A DNA stretch of 64,000 nt from Bremia lactucae (Eukaryota > Oomycota > Peronosporomycetes > Peronosporales > Peronosporaceae): the NCBI RefSeq assembly GCF_004359215.1, contig NW_027152182.1:24273-88272 (forward strand). Reading direction: 5' to 3'. Below are positions 31,275 to 42,760 of the stretch, in pieces. The notes beneath the pieces are model-generated. The model was not told the origin of the DNA. It ran no database searches and saw nothing but the letters and a program-made list of their open reading frames with translations. Each line of letters opens with the position of its first letter. Position 1 is the stretch's first letter. The translations under genes were made by a program, and so were the position numbers.

Positions 31275-32940
31275 ATGGCGACAAACAAGTCTGTGCGCGT
31301 GGCCCGTGAGGCCGCAAAGCTGGCAGCTGCACGGATTAGTGCAGCTGTTAGTATTGCAAATGTTTAAGTAGACGCTAATGCGTCGACTGTGTGGAATACG
31401 TAACCTCCTACCCCAATTGAAGGTGACTGAGATATGTCATCTGATAATATAATTGCAGGTGACGGTGACAAGTCACCTGCTACACCAATTGTAGGTGACT
31501 GGACCAAGTCACCGGCACCGCCCGACTCAGTGGCTACTGTAAATGCCGCCGGATCACCTAAGGACGAGTCCGTTAAACCTTTGGTTTCTAATGTGACAAC
31601 CTAAGAGGTGATGACGAGTTTGGTGGGGAGTCATCGGATGGTGACTTCGTGGGCGATGATCACTCTGGTGACTAAGTATACGTCACTAGAAACTAAGTGA
31701 TCTGTAGGGAAGAGTGTTACTGGTGGTGCTAGTTTGCATACGCCAGGAAAGGAGTGATTCTAGGGATTGCTTCAAGGGCCAAGTTAACGTTAACATGCGC
31801 CATCAAGAGAGGAATCGCAAAACGTTGCGGCTCGCTCCTGAAAATAGACATAGTTTCCCCTCGAAGAATAACCTAATTCGTTGGTCTGGTATGACAACGA
31901 TCGATATCACATTCCGTTATTTGACTCAGCCAGGCTTCACTGGTGAGAATGAGACGGAATTCTTTATCGGCATCGGTAGTACTCTTCTATGCGGGGGAAG
32001 GATGCAAACCTTTGCTCCAAGCTTGGACAGCCTTTGTGCTCAATATGCAAAACATAGGCCTGACAAGCTAAATGCTCTCCGTGAACGGTTCGAGAAACGG
32101 ACCGTAGTCGGTGCACACTATAAGCTACAACGTTTGTCTAGACAGGCAGGAATTCCTTGCCTTTCGTGGGGGGACTCATGTCAATGCTGTTTTAAAGGGG
32201 CAGGTCATGCCTCTAAAGAAGCATGTACCCCAAAGCTTGAGGTAGAGAGCAAAGAAATATTCCCTTAAAGATTCTCATTTGAGGACGCTCATCTAACAAG
32301 ATGCATCAAGGGATTGAGAACCTTCAATACTATTACGAGCGCGGGAAACGTTCGTTCTTGATGGACTCTCTGTCGAGGCGGATGTTCTCATCGTACTGCA
32401 AGACGAGACCCGTCCAACATCAGTTGGGAACGAGGTTCCTAACTATCATGCGAGGGTGGATACCCTCGCCAACGAACGAGATGACTCGTTCGAACCCCCT
32501 TTACCTCACGGCGGTTCAAGAAGCTTTCAACATGAAAATGCTTCTCATCACTCGAATTTGTCAACGGATGTGGAGGGGGGGGAATCGGGATCGACTCATT
32601 TGACGAGCCCGAATCAACATCGTGATTGGACCACTCCTCTTATTATCTAAAGGAGGATCTTGATCACGAGCGAGCCCATCGCAGCGAGTTAGCGGTGACT
32701 GTCGACAATGTGTTTCGTGACCATATGAAAAATTGTGCGCAGGTTGCGACTGAACAAATGGCGAACAAGAGGACATGTCAGTCCCTTCAAAACGAGCTGG
32801 TGACAGCTCGTCAGAAGATCTCTTCCTTGAAGGAAAGAGTGGATCGTCTGGTTCAAGAGAATCAGACTATGTTCCGAGACAACAAGGCTTTGGCTCGAAA
32901 CCATCAGGCTTTGGCGATGCCCTCGACCGTTCCGGTGTAA
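31275..32940 (+). pseudogene. Antisense coiled-coil ORF of element E1
   Basis: Starts at ATG 31,275 with VRVAREAAKLAAARISAAVS, the same start as in E3 (54,404). A stop follows after about 30 codons, and later parts are open at 31,714-32,268, 32,301-32,603 and 32,626-32,940. The last piece is a clear coiled coil of about 100 residues (KEDLDHERAHRSELAVTVDN, QSLQNELVTARQKISSLKER, VDRLVQENQTMFRDNKALAR) with regular hydrophobic spacing. A Glu/His/Gly-rich part before it corresponds to the DNA opposite the chromodomain in D copies. No enzyme motif. Direction is opposite to pol. Confidence 0.68.
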
Positions 32941-33505
32941 CCCGGAATTGGAAGAAGCCTCGTACCCATAGATACCCAACATAAAACGTAGGATGCGCGC
33001 ACGCATACCACGAGGCAGCGATGTAGAACACAAAACGGCCCAATATACCTGGGCAGTAATTTATCACTGCCTTCATCACGACATGTTTCAGAAGGTCAAC
33101 CGTAGACAGTACGACTGGGTTATTAGAATTAATTGATGGTATGTTGTCTTCCGTTTCTGTTGGTCCACCGCATCAGCGATGGACTCCTGTACAAGACGGA
33201 CCCATGCTTCTCAAGCCAAAAAAAATTACCTGCTATCTCTTTTTTTGTTTTCAGTGCGACCGGCTCGCACTGCGGTATTTAAATCTATTCGTTATTAAGA
33301 GTATTATCGTTCTCATTAATAATTTTCTTTTTGATGTTAAGTCTTTCAGCATCGTTATTAAAGTCAGTAATAACATTATTGTTATTACTGAGTTTGTCCA
33401 CCTCAATGTAAATTAAATCAACATTAGTATCTTTCGCATTGACCTTAGTGCTAATGCGTGATGAGCAAGAGCTAAACTTTTTTTTTGCTCGAGCGAGTCC
33501 TTGTA
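32941..33505 (-). pseudogene. Integrase C-terminal end of element E1
   Basis: Minus-strand remnant with a GPY/F-like AHPTFYVGYLW (about 32,990-32,960) and, upstream of it, the diverged tail of the integrase with the acidic insert seen in other D/E copies. It stops near 33,505, where the strand of the pol sequence switches to plus. The true chromodomain, if kept, lies opposite the antisense ORF at 32.4-32.6 kb. Confidence 0.6.
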
Positions 33506-34879
33506 TTCCCTAGATAGTTCCATGCGAGTTGCCTATGGATTAAGGCACTCGACATTAGATCGAGCTCAAACCGGGCTCGAAGTACTGTGTCAGTGAAGCA
33601 GTGGCCACTGCCACGTGAAGAAGTACTTGCGATCGATAAATTCTTTACCGGTCGCGTAAAAGCGGGCCATGAAAGGAGGTCAACCTCCCCACATAGCTCT
33701 CCAACCTTCTGTGTGCCGAAGGCGACAGGAGGGTGGCGGATAGTGCACGCATTTAATAAACTGAATGCTGCAACGGTACCGGCTCAAACGCCGATACCTA
33801 GAAAAGACGTAATCATAGATGGTATGTCTAAGAGTACCATCTTTCCGTCTATGGATCTGATGGATGAATTTTATCAGATCCTTATGCGTGAACAAGACAT
33901 CCCGTACACAGCAGTGAGCACTCCCAGTGGGATGCTTTGGAAAAAGCTATTAATGCCACAGGAGCTTAGTAACGCTCCTGCAACTTTCAACAGATGCGTA
34001 ACGAATCCGTTGAGTCCGGTGCAAAAATTCGCACCGAGTTATTTTGACGATTTTTTCGTCCATAGTCAGACAATTGACAGAAAGGCGGACGTGGAAGTTC
34101 ATAAAAATCACGTTCGTCAGATTTTTACATTTATGCAAAAGCACATGTTGCACGCAAATCTCGAGAAGTGCATATTCGCTGCAAGCGAAAAAACACTTCT
34201 TGGGTGCATCGTCGGTAAACACGGCGTGCGCCCTGATCCCGAAAAGATCAAGGCAATTACCGACTGGCCATTTCCAGTCGATGTCAAGGGACTTAGAAAG
34301 TTCCTTGGGCTAGCGGCGTACTTGCACAAGAACTCCCGCAATTATGTTGAGAAGGCAGATCATCTCTCTCGTCTCTTCAAAAAAGACGGAGAATGGTTAT
34401 GGCACGCTGATTGTCAGCGTTCCTTTGAAGATATCAAGCAAAGCTTGATGCAATCGCCTATCTTGGCGATTGCAGATCAAGACAGACCATTCCATGTGGT
34501 CTGTGACGCCAGCGATTTCGCAATCGGCTGTGCGTTAATGCAATACGATACAGATGGCGCGGAGCGCGTCGTCTGTTACCAATCGCGTCAGCTGCAACCA
34601 GCTGAACGCAATTACCCAGTGCATGACAAGGAACTCCTTGCCATGAAATATGCATTGGCTAAATTTAGGATCTACCTCCTAGGAGATAGATTGTACAACG
34701 TATATGCGGACCATGCGTCATTATGCACGGCCGTAAATAGCCCACACCACTCGCAAAGAATGGCGAGGTGTCTTTCCTTCTTCGCGGCGTATAATTTCTC
34801 CGTAGAATATAAACCAGGACGACTTGATGTCGTCGCTGATGCTGTTCGTCTTCGGGAAATCCGAAAACGAAGTCCATAG
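33506..34879 (+). pseudogene. pol: Inverted RT-RNase H block, uninterrupted 430-codon frame
   Basis: D-type pol segment on the plus strand between minus-strand integrase pieces. The RT part has KQWPLPREEVLAIDKFF, TPIPRKD, the catalytic SYFDDFFVHS (about 34,030-34,060), the FLGLAAYLHK thumb and then RNase H with CDASDFAIGCALMQYD, HDKELLAMKYAL, YADHASL and EYKPGRLDVVADAV. All expected RT and RNase H acidic residues are present and no stop interrupts 33,587-34,860. It lacks protease, integrase and a start of its own, so it is best seen as a recently moved fragment. Its last 20 codons are foreign (junction near 34,845). Confidence 0.85.
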
Positions 34880-35104
34880 ATACGGACTGCCAACATTCTG
34901 CCGAAGTGGGAGAGGTTAAAGAGGTACACGGCGGGGCTTCACCCGTTGACATACCTCGCAAGCACGAATGTACTTGCGCAAGAATTGATACTGGCATGGC
35001 CAGTAAATGTCGTGACTTGCTGTAAGATAAGTTGTCTCACGTCCACGATGTCCACTTGTTGGTCTTTGGGCACTCATACATGATGCGCAAGCGCGAATCA
35101 TTGT
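34850..35104 (-). pseudogene. Integrase zinc-binding fragment, D type
   Basis: Minus-strand piece with SGHRGRETTYLTAS, QYQFLRKYIRACEVCQRVKP and SMDFVFGFPEDE, i.e. the HHCC domain and the first core Asp of integrase. It matches D1 (15,232-15,080). It lies between the inverted RT block and a C-type gag, both unrelated junctions. Confidence 0.8.
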
Positions 35105-35109
35105 ACAAC

Positions 35110-36230
35110 TTTGAGCTTAGGGGTAGCTTCAGAGTCCGCATCATTAGGGCATTTCGACCCTACTGCACTTCTGCATTTCCCGACCCCTCAGTCGTTGATG
35201 CAGAACTCAGGCATCTCGCACGCAAGTTCTTGCCGTCGCCCTTTGGGTAGGGAGTCCTCTTGCTGGGCGTCTTCGCCCCAACAGGGACCCTGGCATAGCA
35301 AAGAGCCATCATATGGCCGCGCTTGCCCGCATTTTAAACAGACCACGTCTGCATTGCCCAACTTCAAGGGAGTGGCATCTGACCTCTCGGCCGACGGCTT
35401 ATACCAAGCTATCGCCGAGACACAGCTGTAGGATTGCTCCTCAACTAAGGCAATTTGGATTGCCTTTTCCATCGTCGATGGCACCTTTCTGAAAAGGACC
35501 TGTTGCGATGGGCCATGCCGTAGTTCGTTCAAAAACATGGGCACCTTAATGTGCTCCGGGATCTGACCTACAGTAATGGACGCCGACAGCGAGCGCATCT
35601 CTTGCACATACTCTTGCAGAGATCGCTTCGCCTGTCGCGGTCCAAAGAGGCGCGCCTGAAGCAACACTTCGTTGTTCGGCGGCTGGTACATGGCGCGAAT
35701 GTTTTTTTTTAAGATCGCCCATGTAGGGAACGCCTTTCTGTCCGCCATAAGCGCCGAGTAAGCCCACTCTGAGGCCTTACCACGCAGATGCGACATGGCG
35801 TACGACACCATCCGTGATGAGATGCGCGACACCGCATTGCTCCACAGCTAACAGCTTGTGAACATTCGTGTTCGCTGCAGTTCCATCCGAATGGGCCTCA
35901 GCTGATGCGGCCGGCAGAGAGCATCTTAACAGTCCTGATAAGAGCCTCGCTCCAAGCTTGCTCATGCCTCAGCTCATCCTGAGTCTGAGTGACGGACTCC
36001 GCCGCAGCATGGCTATGTGCCACGGACACGGCTCTTCGCTGTCCGAGCACGAATGTCTCAAACTTCTCCAACTGAGAAACATGTTGCTCAAAAGTTTGGC
36101 CAGGGCTTGTTCACCAAGTCCCTGCGCCAAGTGCCCTGCCACCTCCCGATGATTCTCGGAGAGGTGGGGAAACGAGCCCAATCGATGTTGAGGCTCATCC
36201 TCACGTACACACGCAGAGATGCGGGTCGTG
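35110..36230 (-). pseudogene. gag: Gag of element C3 with capsid domain
   Basis: Best preserved C-family gag of the window. The minus frame 35,832-35,188 (214 codons) has the Retrotrans_gag capsid core: SYAMSHLRGKASEWAYSAL, AILKKNIRAMYQPPNNE, ARLFGPRQAKRSLQEYVQEM, HIKVPMFLNELRHGPSQQVLF. The zinc knuckle follows but is shifted by one base (CLKCG, then out of frame). The Gln/Glu-rich N-terminal part is at 36,181-35,969. The protease and pol of this copy are absent; a D-type integrase piece follows instead. The LTR beside it is at 36,255. Confidence 0.85.
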
Positions 36231-36254
36231 GGAAGGATATCAAGCGCTACGAAG

Positions 36255-36803
36255 TGTAAGCGGCACGTCTTATTATGGTAACGCTCTACTTAGACACACA
36301 CCATAGCATAGCGAGGACGCGGTTAAACCGTCTTCTCTTGCGTGCAGTGAGGTAGTTGTGGTGGGCGCCTTAGAGACCTCACCCAACGCACTTAAAAGTG
36401 TCGTCACGGGAGCGGTGATCCGGCTCCTCGGATTATCGCTCCCGTGACGACACTTTTACCGCACTTACCAAGTTGGAAGCAGCTTTCAGAATGACATAAA
36501 TCTAATCGTATTAAATTTATGTACCTATTTTTACCAATCAGAAATGTCATCGGTGTGGATAATTCTATTATGTATGGCTAGCTTATCTTTCTAGATACCT
36601 CGCGCAACGGATGACGCTAGCCGTCATCCCTCCTAATGTGAATGCACCTATGTGCATCACATACACATGAGCTGGTCACAAATGTGAATCACACCCGAGT
36701 GGTGGGTCTAATTACTTAATTTAAGTAATTGACCATCCCCTTAAGTACACCAAGTGTACTTAACGGGGATTGTGTAACATTCGGGCAACTTTAGCCCGTT
36801 ACA
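36255..36803 (-). repeat. 5' LTR of element C3 (family A) with inserted hairpin
   Basis: TGTAAGCGG to GCCCGTTACA, 549 bp. At 36,394-36,414 and 36,437-36,457 it carries a perfect 21-bp inverted repeat (starting AAAAGTGTCGTC) absent from the other A LTRs, which have only the first arm. Confidence 0.88.
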
Positions 36804-36895
36804 GAATTGGTCAGAGAATTCTCAAGCGCCAGGAATTAACGCTGAGTACTTTATCTAGGAGGCGGAATACAAGAGATGTTTGATATGAGCAAAGT

Positions 36896-37335
36896 TGTAA
36901 CGGGGCACTGCTGACTTGTACTGCTTCAGTACAGGTCCACTTCGCTCTGCCTCAGTGGGAGTGGTGCCTCACGTCACTTCACCAACACTTGTACGTGGAG
37001 AGGAAGACTCTCTTTAAAACACTTGATATAAAAGGGTTAAAGATTACTGTATTAAATATAATTAAGTTCTTCTCGTTTTATATCTATTTATGCTAACTTG
37101 TTTATATACTAATAATAAATATGTAATAAAAGTCTTATCTGTCACTCTCTTTGCGCGCGTCCAGCGCTGACTGTACCGCGGAGCAAGTAAATACAATGGC
37201 CTAAATCTACCAATGGATAAACTTTCCGAATATTACTTTGTAAAGTAATATTTCTTAATATTCTCTACCTTTTAGATAATATATTGATTAACAACCTTTA
37301 AGTGTTAATTTCATGTAGCGATGCACCCAGTTACA
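36896..37335 (-). repeat. 3' LTR of element D2 (family D)
   Basis: TGTAACGGGG to CCCAGTTACA, 440 bp. It pairs with 43,020-43,449 in the same orientation. The pyrimidine-rich TTCTCCTTAAAAAG after it is the complement of the polypurine tract. The 92 bases between this LTR and the LTR of C3 show nothing. Confidence 0.88.
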
Positions 37336-37463
37336 TCACTTCTCCTTAAAAAGACAATCACTCTGACTGTCACCGAATAGAGTGGTCACTATAAGAACAC
37401 TTATAAAAACGATGTTGATTGGTCAGGACATCATTTTCAATTCTATCGCAAGGTTAAAAGTCC

Positions 37464-38980
37464 ATGCGGTGTGCGAATAGTGCGGAGCCTTAGGCTGCAG
37501 TTCATGCAGCCGCGAGTGACGCATTATTGTCTCTTGCGACAGACCTCCCCCACTCTAAATGCTGTGCGTGCACGTAGTGGGTAACCACGCGAATGCGACC
37601 CCTCTTTGGAGGTTGAATACAAATGCAAGTCGGACGAATCGGCCGACTCGGAGAGAACAGAACAGCCTTCAAATGAGGGGCTAAAATCGGATAGATGTGC
37701 TATTTTTTAGCATTCGCAATAGCATATTCAGTTTCGACGATGAGAATGATTCCTCATCGCCAGCACCGTCTCTCGTGTCGTCACCCGCACATATTTCTGT
37801 TCGTGGTGATGACGTAAGCCATCGTAATAAAAGTTCTTGGGGTACCCCCGCTACAGTGGGTACCACTCAGCGGAGCGTATACAATAAAATGTCTCGTCTT
37901 GCCCTGAGAAGAAGCCTTGGCTTTTGCCCAAACGGCTACTCAATAGCTTGTCTGGAGAGACAACTCCTCAGGATAAATATCCTAATTTATTGCGACAAAG
38001 CTACATGCCTTGATCCCGTGCGAAGAACTTTCGCGCTGAGAAAGATTTTCATTTCGATGCTTTTCTTAAGCATCGATGGTACAGTGGCAACAACAAACGA
38101 GATAAAATCTCGTTGATGCAAGCCTGGACGCGTATATTCGCAATGTCAAAGACATTGGACGCGAAGCCTGGCTTCAAAGCCTTAACGCGATTCGCGTTAA
38201 GTTTGAGAAATGAACTCTAACCGGTTCAAGGTTTAAATTGCATCGGTTGTCACGTGAGGCAGGACTTCCATACCTCACGTGGGGTGATCCATAATCGTGT
38301 TATGTTGACAAACGAAACGAGTAAAAGGGGATGTCTTTCCCTTTTCTTCGCCCTGGGGAAGGGCTCGCATCTCTATCGAGATGCACGATGCGAATGACGT
38401 TTTGCAATCGATTTACAAGCTCCAGGGGCGCGTTTTTTTGGATGGGTCAGAAGGTCCATTGGATGGGTCTCGTCATACAGACGGACGAGGCCCTCAATAT
38501 CAACAACCAGCTGGAAACGAGGCTCTCAGCTATCATGTGAAGGTGGATAACCGCGCCACCGAACAAGATAACTCGTTCGCTGCCCCTTCACATCACGGTG
38601 GTTTTGAGTACGTTTCACAAGGAAAGGCTGACCACTGTGGGAATCCACCAAAGGTTGTGGCAGAGAAGGAAAATTTAGATCCGACCCATGTGTCGAATCT
38701 AGGGTCGACGATCGACCGCTACCTCCAAAAGTTGGAAGATGGACTTGATCACGAGCGCGGTAAGCGTCGCTCGTTGGAGCAGACGGTGAAGGCTCGCTAT
38801 AGAGATTTGTTGGAAGACCTTTCGAAGAGTCCGTACTCCATGTTGGAGTACGAACGGAAATATCTCGCTCTTCGTGATAAGCTTTATTCTGCACATCGCG
38901 GTTTCGAGGATCTTCGGACCTGGCATGAGAAACTACAGATTCAACAAAAAAATTTGGTCGTGACCACAAGAATATTTTAG
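37464..38980 (+). pseudogene. Antisense coiled-coil ORF of element D2
   Basis: From ATG 37,464, parallel to the D1 copy. The N-terminal part is frameshifted; the last 199 codons (38,381-38,980) are uninterrupted. This stretch contains the Ser/His/Gly-rich part lying opposite the chromodomain, then a coiled coil: STIDRYLQKLEDGLDHERGK, RSLEQTV, YERKYLALRDKL, RTWHEKLQIQQKNL. The minus strand is open across 38,526-38,969 as well, where it reads the chromodomain and its linker, so both strands look coding over 444 bp. Function is unknown; capsid-like or regulatory roles are guesses. Confidence 0.72.
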
Positions 38981-40804
38981 GGATTATTGAAAAGGGTGGT
39001 CAGATCTGTCCTCGAAAGAAACCGCGTACTGATGGTACGGGCGGAGCCGACCAACGTAAACGCAGAATGAGTTCGCATCCTACGTGGCAATCTTATTGTG
39101 TACGCATTGCCTCTGCGATGCAGTACACGGAAAGACTCAATGAACTTGGGTAGTAGCTTACTACTACCCACATTAGTGACCACACGCTTAGGTAAGTTTA
39201 CCGTAGACAGTAGTACTAGATTATTAATTTTAAACGAAAGAACATTTGCTCTTCCAATGTTTGTCTGCGTTCCGTTGCTGACGTTCACTGCGTTAGCAAT
39301 GATATCCTGCACGAAAAGAACTACTGATTCTCGACCCAGCAAAAACCCTTCTGCTGACTCATTTGTTTTGTCTTTCCCAGTGCGCTTTGTGTGCAATGCC
39401 CTAAGGGCTTTCTTATCTTCGAAGTCGATTTCTTTGACATCGACATCATTCGCGTCGTTAGCAACTACAACGCGTGATGAGCATGAGCCAGAAATAGCTT
39501 TGCTCGTGCGAGTCCCCCCTTAAACGAAAGGAACCCTCTAATTGGGTGGGTATGCGTGGATGGCGTAAGCCATTCGCGAAGCACAGTGTATGCGTTGTAG
39601 ACGCATGCACCGAATTATTGATGGCGAATTCGACCATCGGTATAACCTCGGTCCAATTCGGAAACAATCAGGCGTAACTTCAAAGTATTTTTTCGAGGAC
39701 GCATTTACGCGTTGCATCTGACCATCTGTAGCTGGATTATCAGAAGTTGACATTGTCAGCCGTGTTCCGAGAGATCGGGTTGCCAAAACCCCGCCGTAAA
39801 CCGTGGAGTTTGAATACCTTGTCGATTTTAAGACACGGGCACACTCCGGAGCCGTGATCGACTTTGGTACTGCAACTAGATGTTCCATCGTGCTGAATCT
39901 GTCTACAAAAACAAGAATTCAATTGTTTTTGTGATCGTCTTCGGGAAACCCGTAGACGAAGTCCATGAATACGGACTGCCAACATTCTGCGAGAAGTGGT
40001 AGAGGTTGGATAGGGGCACGGGATGAAGAGCTAGACTTCACCCGTTGACATACCTTTAAGAACGAATGTACTTCCGCACGAACTGATAGGCGGGGCCAGT
40101 AAATGTTACGACTTACTGTAAGATAAGTTTTCTCACGTCCACGATGCCCACTTGTTGGTGCATCGTGACACTCATACATGATGCGCAAGCGCAAACCATT
40201 GTGGGTTGGAACGACGACACGTAGAGTGTCGCCGGCAACGGCTGCGTAGTACAGTAAGCCATTGCGTGTTGTGTATCGATAGGATGACGATCGATATAAA
40301 ACCGTAAAACCTTAAAAGATTTATCAAATGGATTCATCAGATGATCCATTAAACGCAGAAGGTCCTTGGTCTCAACAGATTCGTTACGCATCTGTTGAAA
40401 GTTGCAGGGGCATTACTAAGCCCCGGTGGTATTACGAGCTATTTCCAGAGCATCCCACTGGGAGTGCTCACTGCTGTGTACGGGATGTCTTGTTCACGCA
40501 TAAGGATCTGATAAAAATCATCCATCAGATCCATAGACGGAAAGATGGTACTCTTAGACATACCATCTATGATTACGTCTTTTCTAGGTATCGGCGTTTG
40601 AGCCGGTACCGTTGCAGCATTCAGTTTATTAAATGCGTGCACTATCCGCCACCCTCCTGTCGCCTTTGGCATACAGAAGGTTGGAGAGCTATGTGGGGAG
40701 GTTGACTTCCTTTCATGGCCCGCTTTTACTCGATCGGTAAAGAATTTATCGATCGCAAGTACTTGTTTACGAGGCGGTGGCCACTGCTTCATGACACAGT
40801 ACAT
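38526..40804 (-). pseudogene. pol: Pol of element D2, RT catalytic part and most of RNase H deleted
   Basis: Minus-strand pol. The RT start is intact for about 120 codons (KQWPPPRKQVLAIDKFF to SGMLWK; 40,804-40,439), then LSNAPATFNRCVTN near 40,380-40,430 joins directly to sequence that in D1 lies after RNase H (DRHPIDTQ, 40,310-40,260). The YFDD palm and nearly all RNase H are gone. Integrase pieces (HHCC near 40,200-40,050, core near 39,985-39,740) and the acidic tail (39,396-38,977) are frameshifted. GPY/F, linker and chromodomain (SYLVRWRGYPPSHDS) end it. A non-autonomous element flanked by two LTRs. Confidence 0.85.
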
Positions 40805-40999
40805 CGAGCCCGGTTTGAGCTCGATGATATCAAGTGCCTTTATCGTTAGGCAACTCGCATGGAACTACTTCAGGGAATACATCCCTGAGTTCTATTTAAT
40901 TCTCGTATAGAGGATTTGTCTTAAGTGACTTTCAGGATTGAGTATCATTTCTCTAAATCCAAGTCTTCACATCGAGGACACTTTCGTTCATTGAAGAGC

Positions 41000-41640
41000 T
41001 GCTGAGATCCCGTTCGTTTTGTGCAATAGGTCGACTCTATTCTCGACCTAGGATCATCGGTTGCCCCTTTAAACAACCGGTATATTCCTTGAATGTCACC
41101 AACTAGGCGTACATTCATTTCTCAATCGCTGCTTGTGTATTAGCACAGCCGCCGGCAGCTGACTCCTCAGTGTGATTAGTAATCACACTGTGATCTGGTC
41201 CTGTCGTACTAACGACCGTACCACAAGTGAGGCCATCGCACTCACTCGTAGTACATCCACACGCTTGTGGACGCTCCAAGACGTTCATCAGATGGCCATC
41301 TGATGAACAAGTGGCAGGCATCTTTACGGATCGATGCTGCCAGCTGATCCTTGGCTCGTATTTTCTGAGCCAAGGTAAACCTAGGATGACATCAAATTTG
41401 TCATCCAAATCCAGTACGATGAAATCATCATCATACTGTAAATCTCTTAACGTGTAGTGAAATTTCACTACGCGTTTCATTACTGTTATCGATGCGCCTG
41501 TCGCTAGACGCACCGTCATCCTCGTTGGAGGGATGTCGCGCTCAACATATTTGAGCCTACGACCCTCTAGTGACTGGCGACGAATAAAGTTATTCGACGC
41601 TCCGCAGTCCACTAGAGCTCTAAGTTACAAATCATTTGTC
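41000..41640 (-). pseudogene. Aspartic protease and linker of element D2
   Basis: The open minus frame from 41,612 carries a retropepsin-like domain: LVDCGASNNFI (active-site Asp present; Cys in place of Ser/Thr), then RLATGASITVMKRVV and VILGLPWLRKYEPRISW. After the palindromic codons at 41,284-41,309 the Cys/His-rich linker begins. The frame breaks near 41,115. The segment includes the conserved perfect palindrome discussed separately. Confidence 0.85.
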
Positions 41641-42760
41641 ACTTTTAACTTCAAGGTGATGAGGTATCCCTCATCATCAGGTGCAGAGACACATAATGAT
41701 TGTGTGTCTGGAGCAACTTTAGTCAAGAGATTTGCAAATTCTCTTGAGTTGCTGGATCAGTAGGGCGCTGCGCCGCTACTGACCCCGAAAGTTTTTTTTG
41801 CGGTCCGCCTCGCTGTTGCGATTTCGCAACAACGTCGGACCCCCGACCGTTGCCCTTTTTGGCATTCGGTCCATTATTACGTTCAGTACCTCTCGGTACT
41901 GGGCGTGGGGCACTACACTCCTAAGCGTAATATCCTAACTTTTGGCAGCGATGGCATTTCTGCAATCGCTTATTGTTTGAAACGCGAGGTTTCTCGCTTT
42001 CGACATAAGAGAGGTCCATAGTTTCCGGAGCTCCAAGCTCGTGTTGTCTTAGAGGACGACGCGATGACAAACTAGCTTGTGCCTGTCTCAAGCTAAAGTC
42101 TTCGTGTTCCGCAAACGGATATTGCTTCTTCAAGCGTAACCAGTTCCAAGCGGATCATGTGGGTCTCCATGGGACCATCCGTAAGAACACCATAATCAAC
42201 GTGCGTTCATGAACTTAGTTATTCGTGATACAACTCGCTAAGAGTCGTATGTGCTAGGCAATAGCGTGAACATCGCATCGCGCTTGCCTTGCTTGAGTTT
42301 CAGAAGTTCTGATCGAGCTCTCAACTTAACCCTTGGCGGTTCAGACGTATGTTTGAGCCGGGTTATAAAAGCCTCTAGCGACTCAAAGACATATGGATCG
42401 CGCAACTTAAGGCCTAGTGTCCAAGTTTTGGCACGACTTGCCAAATTTGACTGTGCAAATGCGACTTGCATTTGCTCGTCGACGATGGGACGAGCCCTTA
42501 TGGCATCGGCCAACTCGACGAACCATTTTAAGAGGGAGTCTTCGTCGACTCTTCTATACTTATAGATGTCAATTTTTAAGATTTCGAGACGACGCGGAGA
42601 CGACGGTGTGCGTCACCCCAGGTACAAAGGTCTGTCTGTACCTTTTAACCTCAACAGTTCTGCCTGTTGAGAGCCTTGCTGATTAAGAAAGGCTACTTTT
42701 TCCTTCATCTCGTCAAGTTCATGTTGTATGAACTTCGCGATGGCTGATTAGAGGACATCT
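41641..42760 (-). pseudogene. gag: Gag of element D2
   Basis: Minus-strand capsid region at 42,513-42,238 (IRARPIVDEQMQVAFAQSN, KTWTLGLKLRDPYVFESLEAF), a gap of lost capsid sequence near 42,140-42,240, then QASLSSRRPLRQHELGAPET and the zinc knuckle start CHRCQKLGYYA (about 41,955-41,925). It matches the fuller copy on the plus strand at 59,504-60,215. The gap removes about 150 bp. Sits between protease and primer-binding site, as expected. Confidence 0.82.
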
